Shown piece after piece: positions 1 to 7,961 of a stretch of 54,866 bases of DNA (position 1 is its first letter; every line of letters starts with the position of its first letter). This stretch comes from Bacteroidaceae bacterium (GTDB taxonomy: Bacteria; Bacteroidota; Bacteroidia; Bacteroidales; Bacteroidaceae), in assembly GCA_017503065.1 (NCBI GenBank), contig JAFVTT010000015.1, positions 1-54,866 on the forward strand, in the 5' to 3' direction. A program made the translations under genes and the position numbers. Below the pieces are notes generated by a model. The model worked only from the letters and a program-made list of their open reading frames with translations. It did not search any database and had not been told where the DNA came from.

Positions 1-270
1 ATCAATGTCATAACGACAATTAATAATTCTAATAGCCAATCTCAAAGCCAAGAACAATCATTGGCTGTGGAGTTGTTTATTGAGGCAATAAAAGATGATT
101 TAACTGGTCGCCAAATTAAGGAGTTGAAATCCGTTGTAGCCGAAGCTGACAACGATTTGCAGAAGGCTCGTCCAGGCATTCTTGCCAAACTCAAAGAATT
201 CGGTGCAGATGTCGCCTCAAATATTGTCGCCAACATCCTCACTAACCCAATGATTTGGGGCGGATTGTAA
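1..270 (+). CDS. C-terminal part of an unknown protein (5' end outside window)
   Basis: The reading frame is open from base 1 and ends at a TAA at 268-270, so only the last 89 residues are visible. They begin with an Asn/Ser/Gln-rich stretch, continue as charged amphipathic helix around residues 24-60, and end in a small hydrophobic tail (IVANILTNPMIWGGL). I do not recognise the family. The stop lies 17 bp before the next start, so it probably shares a transcript with the ATPase/nuclease that follows. Composition is AT-rich like the rest of this end of the window. The tail could be a weak membrane helix or a packing segment, and no function can be assigned. Confidence 0.6.
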   Translation: MNVITTINNSNSQSQSQEQSLAVELFIEAIKDDLTGRQIKELKSVVAEADNDLQKARPGILAKLKEFGADVASNIVANILTNPMIWGGL

Positions 271-287
271 ACTATAAAATGCTAACC

Positions 288-1991
288 ATGAAACTACTAT
301 CTTTACATATAGATAAATACAAAAACCTGACTGGTGATTATGATTTTACCAGTCAAGATGGGTATATTGCGTTAATAGGTGAGAATGGCTCAGGAAAGAG
401 TAATTTATTAGAGGCCATCAGTTTGATATATCACGGCATATTTGATAAGAAAGAAATTCCTTTTGATTATACGATAAAATATCAAATAGAAGACTCGATA
501 TATGAAAGAGGTAAACGAATTGCAAAGAAAGATGGTGAAACAATAAAAGCCTCTGATATTTACCATCCCTCTTCTATTATTGCTTGTTATAGTGGAGAAG
601 ATAGGAGATTGTGGGCATTAGCATACAAGGATTATTATAATCGTTACTTTAATAAGGCGATTGGAGAGAACTACTATACTCCCAAACTTTTATATATTGA
701 TAAGAGTTGTTGGGAGATAGCCTTAATAGCCTTAATTTGTGCATATGACACCCCAACTGTCAATACATTCCTAAATAATTTAGGGATTACAGATATTAGC
801 GATATAACTATTTCTTTTCAAATCGATGAAGAAAGACGCGAGATGTTTAAAAAACATGATGCGCTTAGATGGTTTAATCGAGTGACTCCTGATGGCACTA
901 TTAATATCAATGCAAAAACATTAGCAACAACAGATACAAATCCAACTAGTGCATTAGCCCAAAAAGAGTCTAAATCTAAATTGGTTTTTCAGTATTTATA
1001 TTTATTGTCTCAACCTGAGCGTAAGGAAGGAGAACCTAACCGAGTCCAAAAACTAATTAATTCAATAGATATAAAACTAAAAAATGTTAGTTTTGGCGAC
1101 CTAAGTGAGGGTGAGAAGAAACTCATTCTAATAGAATGTATAACTAAGGTTCTTGGTGATAATAATTCATTATTACTTTTAGATGAACCAGACGCACACA
1201 CCCATATAGCAAGAAAAAAAGAGTTACTTGAAGCAATAGAAACTTTCGAGGGGCAAACTATATTGACTACACATTCACCGGTGTTTGTAAACGATATATA
1301 CAAACATCACAAAGATTGTTTGTTTCATATAGAGAATGGTAAAATTATAACATCACAATACATTAACGCATTAACAAAGCTATCTGCAGGTGAAATAGAT
1401 TATATTAATGGAACAATCGTACTAAGTTCCAAGCGCTTGCTTATTACTGAAGGTCCTTACGATAAGAGATATTTAGAAAAAGCTCTAGATATATTCTGCA
1501 ACAAAGATGAGAAGTATAAGGTTTTGCGACAAGTCGCTATTATTCCTAGTAATAGTGCTAGTAATGCAGATACTTTCTATCGACAAGTTATCGAACCGCA
1601 GTTAGATAAATATGAACAAATTGTTTTTATGTTTGATTATGACAAAGAAGGTGTAAATGGTTGGAATGGTATAACTAAAATTCGTGACCCCAAAACTAAA
1701 GCAATATTTTATCAGTCAGATTATTCTGAAATAAAAGACACTAATGTAAAAAATGTGAATGCAGAGGACACCTTCATGGTTGAGGATTTATTCTCTCCAA
1801 ATGCATATAAAGAAAAGGTAGAATACATACATATGAAGCATTCTCATAAAGATTTTAGATGTAATAATCAGGGAAAGACAACAGAGGCGATAAAAAAACA
1901 TATTGAAAACAATTATTCCAGTTTTGATGATGATTGGTTTGATGGATACAAAAATGTGCTAAATAAACTTATAGACATTTTCAATTTATAA
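288..1991 (+). CDS. OLD-family AAA ATPase with C-terminal TOPRIM nuclease domain
   Basis: The 567-residue protein pairs an SMC/ABC-like ATPase with a TOPRIM nuclease, the OLD architecture used in several phage-defence systems. Walker A (GENGSGKSN) is at 31-39, the ABC signature (LSEGEKKL) near 272, Walker B (LLLLDEPD) ending at Asp299, and an H-loop (TTHSP) near 328. The TOPRIM part shows the catalytic Glu388 (ITEGPYDKRY) and the acidic pair Asp450/Asp452 (FDYDKEG). ATG codons lie at 279 and 288; I chose 288 because the first beta strand (MKLLSLHIDKYKN) starts there, and an upstream TTG at 255 overlaps the preceding gene. The GIY-YIG nuclease starts 2 bp after the stop. No UvrD-type helicase (GajB) follows, so it is not an ordinary Gabija locus. 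A retron, PARIS-like or unclassified OLD system remains possible. DNA is AT-rich, suggesting transfer. Confidence 0.85.
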   Translation: MKLLSLHIDKYKNLTGDYDFTSQDGYIALIGENGSGKSNLLEAISLIYHGIFDKKEIPFDYTIKYQIEDSIYERGKRIAKKDGETIKASDIYHPSSIIACYSGEDRRLWALAYKDYYNRYFNKAIGENYYTPKLLYIDKSCWEIALIALICAYDTPTVNTFLNNLGITDISDITISFQIDEERREMFKKHDALRWFNRVTPDGTININAKTLATTDTNPTSALAQKESKSKLVFQYLYLLSQPERKEGEPNRVQKLINSIDIKLKNVSFGDLSEGEKKLILIECITKVLGDNNSLLLLDEPDAHTHIARKKELLEAIETFEGQTILTTHSPVFVNDIYKHHKDCLFHIENGKIITSQYINALTKLSAGEIDYINGTIVLSSKRLLITEGPYDKRYLEKALDIFCNKDEKYKVLRQVAIIPSNSASNADTFYRQVIEPQLDKYEQIVFMFDYDKEGVNGWNGITKIRDPKTKAIFYQSDYSEIKDTNVKNVNAEDTFMVEDLFSPNAYKEKVEYIHMKHSHKDFRCNNQGKTTEAIKKHIENNYSSFDDDWFDGYKNVLNKLIDIFNL

Positions 1992-1993
1992 TT

Positions 1994-2821
1994 ATGGGCA
2001 AAACAGTAACCACATACTTAATTGACGGAGATCCGAAAGGAACTCAATATGCATTCATCAGCAACAAGATTTGTCAGATGTTCGTCGTGCCACGCTCTAA
2101 TCTTGCTTATCTCAATACGCAGGAGAAGTTGCAGAAGCCAGCATTTTACATTTTGTTGGGCGAGGATGAAGCAACGAAGCCTCAAGCGTATATTGGAGAA
2201 ACCGAGAATTTCCGTGAGCGAGTGAAAGACCACGACAGCAAGAAATCATTCTGGCAAAAGGCCCTCATATTTGTATCGAAAGATGCCGATATGACCAAAG
2301 CTGATGTACAATATCTGGAGCATAAAGCAATAGCTGAGGCAAAGAAAGCAAATGCTTTTGTGTTGAGCGATAATAAGCAGACCCCCAAGGCTCCTAATTT
2401 GCCAGAGTATCAGCAGGACTCAATGGATGAGTTCTTTGAGGATGTAAAATTCTTGGCATCGTTCATCGGTTGCAATATCTTCGAGGTATCTCAACCAAAG
2501 GTAGAGCATATCTTCTACACCAAAGGTAGAGGTTGTGATGCGAAAGGATTTTATAGTTCAAATGGTTTTACTGTTCTGAAAGGCAGTGTAATCTCCAAAA
2601 CGATGGTGCCATCATTCAACTGGAGGGATAAACGTGAAAGCATGCTAAAGGAGTATACCGCCATTGAGAATGATAAATTAGTAATGACATCTGATAAAAC
2701 ATTCTCAAGTCCTAGCACTGCTGCTGATTTTTGCATAGGCAGTAGCAATAATGGCTGGCTCGTGTGGAAAGATAAAGAAGGTAACACATTGGATTCAGTT
2801 TACAGAAAACAATTGGAATAA
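1994..2821 (+). CDS. GIY-YIG nuclease family protein with DUF4357 domain
   Basis: The 275-residue protein carries a GIY-YIG endonuclease module in its first half: FYILL at 51-55 stands for GIY, YIG is at 66-68, the catalytic arginine region (FRERV) at 73-77, His80, and Glu109 (YLEHKA) as the likely metal ligand. The C-terminal 80 residues, with a conserved FNWRDKRESML segment and a final GWLVWKDKEG segment, fit DUF4357, which often accompanies restriction-modification or GIY-YIG proteins. It probably nicks or cuts DNA in the cytoplasm. It starts 2 bp after the OLD-type gene and its stop is 6 bp before the next gene, so the three form an operon. The target is unknown. A defence role is inferred from context. 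Confidence 0.8.
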   Translation: MGKTVTTYLIDGDPKGTQYAFISNKICQMFVVPRSNLAYLNTQEKLQKPAFYILLGEDEATKPQAYIGETENFRERVKDHDSKKSFWQKALIFVSKDADMTKADVQYLEHKAIAEAKKANAFVLSDNKQTPKAPNLPEYQQDSMDEFFEDVKFLASFIGCNIFEVSQPKVEHIFYTKGRGCDAKGFYSSNGFTVLKGSVISKTMVPSFNWRDKRESMLKEYTAIENDKLVMTSDKTFSSPSTAADFCIGSSNNGWLVWKDKEGNTLDSVYRKQLE

Positions 2822-2826
2822 TAGCT

Positions 2827-3423
2827 ATGGAAAATTATAATATGATTATTGCAGGTGTTATAGGATCTGCTATAACTTTGCTATTAACAGCGCTTCTCGA
2901 TTATCTAAAAGAGAGGTATCGCGCTAAGATTGAGATACAAAAACTTCTTTTCCACAGAAAAGCTGATACGGTAGAAAATGCCGTCTCTTGGCTTCAAGAA
3001 GGAATAGATTGTTTAAGAATGATGCAATCAGCATGTGACGATATTGAAGAAGAATATAATCCCATAGTTTATGAGAGACTTCTCAAGTCTGCTATACAAG
3101 CTAATAAATTGTTTGAAGATTCTGGTAAATTCCTAAATCGAATTTATCTCTATTATAATTTTGCAGATATTGAAAATAAGTATAACACAATAGAATCTTG
3201 GGATTATATAAATTTTGCCATAACCGAAATAGGGAAATTGGACCAAAAAGCACTTGGTTTGCGTAATAATGGATTATCGGATGATAGTGAAGAAATCAAG
3301 TTATTAAGAGCTAAAGCAATTTGCCTTTTTAGAAATTTATCAAAATCACTTAATGCCAATATTAATTCAATGGTAGAAATACTCTGTAAATTAAGAACGG
3401 AGTTTAATAAATATTCAAAATAA
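2827..3423 (+). CDS. small membrane-anchored helical protein, unknown function
   Basis: The 198-residue product has one clear membrane segment near the N-terminus (MIIAGVIGSAITLLLTALL, about residues 5-24). Lys- and Arg-rich residues follow directly (LKERYRAKIEIQ), which predicts that the remaining 170 residues lie in the cytoplasm. That part is strongly alpha-helical and charged, with no cysteine pairs or nuclease motifs. I do not recognise a family. The gene lies 6 bp after the GIY-YIG gene and 26 bp before the AlbA_2 gene, inside the same AT-rich gene block. Single-pass proteins with cytoplasmic helical domains occur as membrane effectors in defence operons, but nothing in this sequence proves that role. 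Confidence 0.7.
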   Translation: MENYNMIIAGVIGSAITLLLTALLDYLKERYRAKIEIQKLLFHRKADTVENAVSWLQEGIDCLRMMQSACDDIEEEYNPIVYERLLKSAIQANKLFEDSGKFLNRIYLYYNFADIENKYNTIESWDYINFAITEIGKLDQKALGLRNNGLSDDSEEIKLLRAKAICLFRNLSKSLNANINSMVEILCKLRTEFNKYSK

Positions 3424-3448
3424 ATAACAAAACTAATGGCAACTTCAT

Positions 3449-4789
3449 ATGACCGAAACCAACCGAATAGAATATAAAAGAGAATTAACCTCGGAACTTG
3501 ATATTGAGAAGGAGGTTGTGGCGTTCCTTAACTACAAGGAAGGCGGATACATCTATATCGGAATTGATAAGGATGGTTCAACTGTGGGCGTGAATGATGT
3601 GGATGATTGTATGCTTCGGTTGAAAGACCGTATTAAGCACAACATTTCACCTTCCGCGATGGGGCTGTTCGATATTGCTGAGGAGCAAAAGGATGGACGT
3701 AGCATTATCAAAGTTACGGTGGCGAGTGGTATTGAGAAACCATATTTCAAAACGAAGTTTGGAATGACTCCACGAGGTGCGTATTTGCGTGTTGGAACAT
3801 CTGCAGAGCCTATGCCTCAGGAGCAGATTGACCGTCTGTTTGCTATGCGTACACGCAATTCTATAGGCCGTATCGTTTCTAACCGTCAGGATTTGAGTTT
3901 TGAGCAGTTGCGTATCTACTACGATGAGCGAGGCAAAAGGCTCAATGATAATTTCAAGCGAACATTAGAATTGCTTACGGATGATGGCAAGTATAATTAT
4001 GTGGCATATCTGTTGGCTGATGAGAATGGCAATTCAATTAAGGTGGCTAAGTATTCAAGCCTTGACCGTTGTGATTTGGTTGAGAACAATGAGTATGGTT
4101 ATTGCTCCCTTATCAAGGCAACAAAAAGTGTGTTGTCAAAACTTGACATTGAAAACAAAGTGGCTGCTACCATAACTCCAATGGAACGCATTGAAACTCC
4201 ATTGTGGAATAAGGTCGCTTTGCGCGAAGCGGTAATCAATGCAATAGTACATAATGACTATTCGTTTGAAGTTCCACCCAAGTTTGAGATATTCCCCGAT
4301 AGACTTGAAATTACATCTGCCGGTCGTTTGCCCGAATCTCTTACAAGGGAGGAGTTTTTCAATGGTATCTCTATTCCTCGCAACAAGGAGTTGATGCGTA
4401 TCTATCGAGATGTAGAGTTGGTAGAGTCGTTAGGCTCTGGCATACCTCGTATCTTGCGTGCATACGGTGAAGATTGCTTCAAGTTTACAGATAACTTTAT
4501 TCGCATAACCTTGCCTATAAGAGCATATGCTCGTGTAAGTGGGGGTGTAAGTGGGGGTGTAAGTGAGGGTGTAATTTCTAATCTTGAAGGGATGACAGAT
4601 GCAGTTAAAGAAGAATTGCTCAATATTTTGAAACTCTTCAAAGATGATGAAGGAATGAAATTAAAAGATATTGCCTCGAATCGTGAACGTCCTGTCAAAA
4701 CCATTGAACGGTATGTGAAAATCCTTAAAGACCTATCTCTCTTAGAATTCAGGGGGGCGCCTCGTAATGGAAAATATTATAGAAAATAA
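3449..4789 (+). CDS. AlbA_2 domain ATP-binding protein (COG2865-type)
   Basis: The 446-residue protein begins with an AlbA_2/Schlafen-like domain (EYKRELTSELDIEKEVVAFL and GGYIYIGIDKDG, residues 7-50). A GHKL-type ATP-binding domain follows: E260-N264 N-box region (EAVINAIVHNDY), DRLEI region, and GSGIPR at 329-334. It ends with a winged-helix region (KLKDIASNRERPVKTIERYVKILKD would be the recognition part; only key residues are implied). Residues 363-374 are three VSGG/VSEG units encoded by a 12-bp tandem repeat. The family was annotated as RecG-like transcriptional regulators and often sits beside type I restriction-modification or other defence genes; biochemical activity is poorly known. 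It closes the AT-rich island. The next gene is GC-rich core. Confidence 0.8.
   Translation: MTETNRIEYKRELTSELDIEKEVVAFLNYKEGGYIYIGIDKDGSTVGVNDVDDCMLRLKDRIKHNISPSAMGLFDIAEEQKDGRSIIKVTVASGIEKPYFKTKFGMTPRGAYLRVGTSAEPMPQEQIDRLFAMRTRNSIGRIVSNRQDLSFEQLRIYYDERGKRLNDNFKRTLELLTDDGKYNYVAYLLADENGNSIKVAKYSSLDRCDLVENNEYGYCSLIKATKSVLSKLDIENKVAATITPMERIETPLWNKVALREAVINAIVHNDYSFEVPPKFEIFPDRLEITSAGRLPESLTREEFFNGISIPRNKELMRIYRDVELVESLGSGIPRILRAYGEDCFKFTDNFIRITLPIRAYARVSGGVSGGVSEGVISNLEGMTDAVKEELLNILKLFKDDEGMKLKDIASNRERPVKTIERYVKILKDLSLLEFRGAPRNGKYYRK
4535..4570 (+). repeat. three 12-bp in-frame tandem repeats in the AlbA_2 gene
   Basis: GTAAGTGGGGGT occurs twice and GTAAGTGAGGGT once, head to tail, coding V-S-G-G, V-S-G-G, V-S-E-G. 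A unit of 12 bp changes length without breaking the frame, so slippage would lengthen or shorten the linker between the ATPase and winged-helix domains. Confidence 0.9.
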
Positions 4790-4912
4790 AACAGAACAGT
4801 TTATGTCAAAGGCCCTGATAGGGGCGGTTCCCGGGAAATAATAGAATAGCACCATGAAACATGCTCAGGTCCACGATTGCGGACAAGGGGAGGAAGATAA
4901 AATTATGACGAT

Positions 4913-5962
4913 ATGAACAACAACGGACAACCATCCATACTGCTCATCTATACAGGTGGGACCATAGGTATGATAGAGAACCCGGAGACGGGGGCTTTGC
5001 TCAATTTCGACTTCGACCAGTTCCAGCACTATGTGCCGGAGTTGAAGCGTCTGCACCTGCAGATACACTCCTATACGTTCAATCCTCCGATAGATTCGAG
5101 CGATATGGAACCCAAGCATTGGGTGAAGATAGCACAGGTGATAGCGGACAACTATGAGAAGTACGACGGTTTCGTGGTGCTTCACGGTACGGACACTATG
5201 GCCTTCACTGCTTCGGCCCTGAGTTTCATGCTGGAGAACCTGGCCAAGCCTGTGGTGATAACAGGTGCACAGTTGCCCATAGGCAAATTGCGCACGGACG
5301 GAAAGGAAAACCTGCTTACGTCCATAGAGATTGCCGCCGCTCGCAATTCTGCCGGCGAACCGATGGTGCCGGAGGTGTGCATCTTCTTTGAGAGCATGCT
5401 GATGCGCGGCAACCGTACCAGCAAGATAAATGCCGAGGGCTTCAATGCTTTCCGCTCGTACAACTATCCGCCCCTGGCCGAGGCCGGAATAAACATCAAG
5501 TACGACACGCTGCACATCCGCAGGCCCAGTCCCGATGCTCCGTTCCGTCCGCACTATTCCCTGGAGACGGGTATCTTCATACTGACACTCTTCCCCGGCA
5601 TACAGAAGGAGTATGTGGAGGCGGTGATAGGCATGAAGAACCTCCGCGCCCTCATCATCAAGACGTACGGGTCGGGCAATGCTCCGCAGAAACCGTGGCT
5701 GTTTGAGAAATTGAAGGAACTTGACCGTCGTGGCGTCATCCTGGTGAACATAACGCAATGCTCCAAGGGTACGGTTGAGATGCGCCGCTACGAGACAGGG
5801 CGTCTGCTCCTGCAAGCCGGTGCGGTGAACGGTTATGACGGTACGATGGAGAGCACCGTGTCCAAACTGATGTTCCTCTTGGGACAGGGCTACTCGAAGG
5901 ACGAAATCCTGCCCCTGCTCAATACCAGCATTGCAGGTGAAATAACAATACCTGAGGAATAG
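4913..5962 (+). CDS. ansA: type I (AnsA-like) L-asparaginase
   Basis: This cytoplasmic enzyme hydrolyses L-asparagine to aspartate and ammonia. The 349 residues match the usual family length of about 340. The N-terminal motif YTGGTIGM places the nucleophilic Thr at 17, and HGTDTM at 91-96 supplies the second Thr-Asp pair (T93, D94). The C-terminal half keeps the family's KTYGSGNAP and ITQCSKGTVEM segments. The ATG at 4913 gives the expected short lead to the first beta strand. It is the first GC-rich gene after the AT-rich island, 123 bp downstream of it, and converges on rlpA. I see no clear promoter in the gap. Whether the enzyme is AnsA or a close paralogue cannot be settled from sequence alone. 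Confidence 0.92.
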   Translation: MNNNGQPSILLIYTGGTIGMIENPETGALLNFDFDQFQHYVPELKRLHLQIHSYTFNPPIDSSDMEPKHWVKIAQVIADNYEKYDGFVVLHGTDTMAFTASALSFMLENLAKPVVITGAQLPIGKLRTDGKENLLTSIEIAAARNSAGEPMVPEVCIFFESMLMRGNRTSKINAEGFNAFRSYNYPPLAEAGINIKYDTLHIRRPSPDAPFRPHYSLETGIFILTLFPGIQKEYVEAVIGMKNLRALIIKTYGSGNAPQKPWLFEKLKELDRRGVILVNITQCSKGTVEMRRYETGRLLLQAGAVNGYDGTMESTVSKLMFLLGQGYSKDEILPLLNTSIAGEITIPEE

Positions 5963-5989
5963 TACCTCTTCTCCTATCTTTCCTGATTG

Positions 5990-6015
5990 TTTGTCTATCG
6001 GTGCAGGTAGACAAA
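5990..6015. terminator. possible bidirectional hairpin between ansA and rlpA
   Basis: TTTGTCTATC (5990-5999) can pair with GGTAGACAAA (6006-6015) with one wobble and a six-base loop, in the gap between two convergent genes. No strong T-run follows on either strand, so termination is inferred from position. Confidence 0.4.
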
Positions 6016-6067
6016 AAGGCACAGGTAGAAGGGGTTGTGTGCCTATTCATGGTTTGTGCGGTGTGTC

Positions 6068-6550
6068 TCACTCCGTATCGGTGCTGTCCGCCTGTTGCCA
6101 GAGCGGTTCGGGATAGATGGCCATGATGCGGTGCTGCAGATCCAGTTCGGGCATCTCCTCCTCTTCTGTCTTCATGCGGAACGGCACCTTGGCAGGCGTG
6201 TATATGCTTATCTCCACCGGGGCGAATCCTCGGCCAATGAACCCCAGTTCCCTGGCAGCCGCGCGGGAAAGGTCCAGAATGTATTTCTTGGCAAATGGAC
6301 CGCGGTCCGTCACCTCCACGATAACTTCCTTGTCGTTCCTCAGGTTGCGCACCTTCAGCAGGGTGCCGAAAGGCAGTTTCAGATGGGCGCATGTCATGCT
6401 GTCCTTGTGGTACGGTTCTCCGTTGCTCATTTTGTTGCCGTGCAGGGCATCGTGGTAGTACGACGCTTTTCCCTTCAGAAGGAGTTGTGCATGTAGGTTC
6501 GTACCATAGAAAAAGCACAGGAGGCATAGTAGAAGGAGGCGTGTCTTCAT
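6068..6550 (-). CDS. rlpA: RlpA-family septal ring lytic transglycosylase / double-psi barrel protein
   Basis: The 160-residue protein starts with a signal peptide (MKTRLLLLCLLCFFYGTNLHA, cleavage after about residue 21). A double-psi beta-barrel follows, with the RlpA signatures GKASYYHDALHGNKMSNGE, TCAHLKLPFGTLLKVRN and VTDRGPFAKKYILDLS. The Asp in TDRGPF is the conserved acidic residue of the RlpA barrel. Family members cut peptidoglycan glycan strands, often denuded ones at the division septum. There is no SPOR domain, so septal targeting by that route is not expected. No lipobox cysteine is seen, so it is probably periplasmic and soluble. Promoter elements lie inside the tandem repeat upstream (6591-6756). 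It converges with ansA. Confidence 0.88.
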   Translation of the reverse strand: MKTRLLLLCLLCFFYGTNLHAQLLLKGKASYYHDALHGNKMSNGEPYHKDSMTCAHLKLPFGTLLKVRNLRNDKEVIVEVTDRGPFAKKYILDLSRAAARELGFIGRGFAPVEISIYTPAKVPFRMKTEEEEMPELDLQHRIMAIYPEPLWQQADSTDTE

Positions 6551-6590
6551 ATAATATAAATTAAGGTATATTAGTCATGTTCTGCGATGG

Positions 6591-6756
6591 TAAAGTTACG
6601 ATTAAGTGAGTGAATTACCAAATTTATATGAGTAATTCCGAACGTGAGTAACTTCGCCGTTGGTCAAAGTTACGAATAAGCGAGAGAAAAGCAAAATAAA
6701 GCTTGCTTAAATTTTGCATTTCCGGGCGAAAGTAACTTCGCCAGAGGTCAATGTTA
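6591..6756 (-). repeat. tandem 75-85 bp repeats carrying Bacteroidota promoters, upstream of rlpA
   Basis: Read on the minus strand, two units and part of a third repeat a block that includes CGTAACTTTGACC, an AGTTACTTTCG-like core and a CTCRCTTATTCG-like core. The -7 copies fall at 6665-6672 (TAACTTTG) and 6591-6598 (TAACTTTA), with a degenerate copy at 6749-6756 (TAACATTG). The first two have TTTG 19-20 bp upstream (6692-6695 and 6619-6622). The same block occurs upstream of folP at 43577-43710. The outermost unit ends 4 bp from the comEC-like stop codon. Confidence 0.75.
6665..6695 (-). promoter_or_regulatory. promoter for rlpA (TTTG-N19-TAACTTTG)
   Basis: On the minus strand TTTG (6695-6692) is followed after 19 bp by TAACTTTG (6672-6665), a full match to the Bacteroidota -33/-7 consensus. 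A second, weaker copy at 6622-6591 is nearer the gene, so rlpA may have two start sites. Confidence 0.7.
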
Positions 6757-6760
6757 CTTC

Positions 6761-7711
6761 CTATGGCACCTCAATGTATGCACCTGGCAACCCGGCGATG
6801 AACCTCATCACCCCGTTCTGACACCATATCAGCCCCTCCACCACAGGTATGCACCAATGCATTCCGGCATATAAGCCTATGCTGAAGTATATGGTCAGCG
6901 TGGTCAGTGGTATGGCTACAAGACTGGTCAGGGCACTATACGTGGCAATACTGTTGAAGTAGAACATAGTCAAGGGGAGAGTGGCCAGTTGCGCAGAGAT
7001 GGAGATTGCCAGACTGCTCAGTAACATTCGTGGCAACAGGGGGAGGTGCCTCCAGTTCTCTGTCGTAGGAATACCCAGAATGATTATTCCCAGCATGGCG
7101 GCGCAGGACAATTGGAAGCCTATGTCCCAAAGCGAGGCCGGGTCGGTGAGGAACACCACGGCGGCGCTCACGTTCAGGATATCCAGTTGCTTCCTCCTCT
7201 CACCGCACACCTGTATCAGCAAAGCCAGCGATGTCATCAGTGCTGCACGGATGAGGCTCTTGGGGCAACCCGTCATCACGGCATAGGACCATAGTAACAG
7301 CATTATGGCACAGAAAGCGGGCCATTTCCATCGTGTATAGGTCAGGTTCTGCATCACCAACCTGAATGCCCCATACAGAATGCCCAGATGCATGCCGGAG
7401 AGGGCCAGCAAGTGTGCGGCTCCGGCCTCTCTGTACAGTTGCTTTGTCTCCGGTGTGAGGAATTCCCTGTTCCCCAAGGTCAGTGCCACTATCTGCCCGA
7501 AGGATTCCTGATTCAGTTCCATGCCAGCCAGCCTGTCCTGCAGAAAGGCGGCGCATCCCTGCCAGATGGTAAACATCCATTCTCCCACAGAACATTCTGT
7601 CCAGTTCCTGCTCAGGGAATTGCCAAGAAACCAATAAAACAGAAATCCGCAACACCATGCTCCCACGAGCACAGCAATGCGGATTATTGGTCTCCTCAGT
7701 GTCGGATTCAT
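6761..7711 (-). CDS. short ComEC/Rec2-like competence membrane protein
   Basis: The 316-residue protein is a polytopic inner-membrane protein with the ComEC Competence domain: AGAAHLLALSGMHLGILYG near residues 96-114, GCPKSLIRAALMTSLALL near 145-162, and a series of hydrophobic segments to the end. Full ComEC proteins form the DNA-uptake channel and usually have about 600-750 residues, with an OB-like N-terminal domain and a C-terminal metallo-beta-lactamase domain; both are missing here. The frame stays open upstream through the tRNA-Pro gene, but the plausible start is ATG at 7711-7709, one base past the tRNA 3' end. The gene could be a truncated remnant or a stand-alone channel, so DNA uptake is not certain. 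Confidence 0.75.
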   Translation of the reverse strand: MNPTLRRPIIRIAVLVGAWCCGFLFYWFLGNSLSRNWTECSVGEWMFTIWQGCAAFLQDRLAGMELNQESFGQIVALTLGNREFLTPETKQLYREAGAAHLLALSGMHLGILYGAFRLVMQNLTYTRWKWPAFCAIMLLLWSYAVMTGCPKSLIRAALMTSLALLIQVCGERRKQLDILNVSAAVVFLTDPASLWDIGFQLSCAAMLGIIILGIPTTENWRHLPLLPRMLLSSLAISISAQLATLPLTMFYFNSIATYSALTSLVAIPLTTLTIYFSIGLYAGMHWCIPVVEGLIWCQNGVMRFIAGLPGAYIEVP

Positions 7712-7712
7712 G

Positions 7713-7785
7713 TCGGATAGAGGCGACTCGAACGCCCGACCCCTACGTCCCGAACGTAGTGCGCTACCAACTGCGCTACTATCCG
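7713..7785 (-). tRNA. tRNA-Pro (anticodon CGG)
   Basis: The minus strand folds as a complete cloverleaf. The acceptor CGGATAG pairs with CTATCCG, the D arm is GCGC...GCGC, the anticodon stem CTACG/CGTAG encloses loop TTCGGGA with anticodon CGG, and the T arm is GGGCG-TTCGAGT-CGCCT. The discriminator is A. CCA is not encoded (ACAT follows). It lies one base upstream of the comEC-like ATG, and a -7 element (TATCTTTG, 7813-7806) lies upstream. Confidence 0.93.
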
Positions 7786-7805
7786 AATGCTTCTGTAAAG
7801 CGTTG

Positions 7806-7813
7806 CAAAGATA
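7806..7813 (-). promoter_or_regulatory. -7 element TATCTTTG for tRNA-Pro
   Basis: A perfect TAnnTTTG octamer on the minus strand, 20 bp upstream of the tRNA 5' end. I see no good TTG at the expected -33 distance, so this is a half-supported promoter. Confidence 0.5.
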
Positions 7814-7906
7814 CGCCAAAAAATGTATAAAACCTTGTTGTCATGCGAGGAAAATATCACTTAAAGGCATATTTTACGCTAAAAAGCTAAAAAGTTGCCA
7901 TATAAT

Positions 7907-7937
7907 TTGTGTGAATAAGAAAAAAAGTCTACCTTTG
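7907..7937 (+). promoter_or_regulatory. promoter of the tRNA-Phe pair
   Basis: TTG at 7907-7909 and TACCTTTG at 7930-7937 are 20 bp apart, matching the Bacteroidota consensus. The start site would fall about 15-20 bases before the first tRNA. Confidence 0.75.
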
Positions 7938-7961
7938 CACTCGCAAAACGGATAAAGGCAA

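Noticed and set aside
288..2821. Gabija system
   Set aside because: The ATPase/TOPRIM protein resembles GajA in layout, but the next gene is a GIY-YIG nuclease and no UvrD-like GajB follows.
6035..6496. 153-codon plus-strand frame opposite rlpA
   Set aside because: Antisense of a clear signal-peptide and double-psi-barrel gene, with no motif of its own.
7712..7819. 36-residue extension of the ComEC-like protein
   Set aside because: It is the translation of the tRNA-Pro gene and its upstream region.
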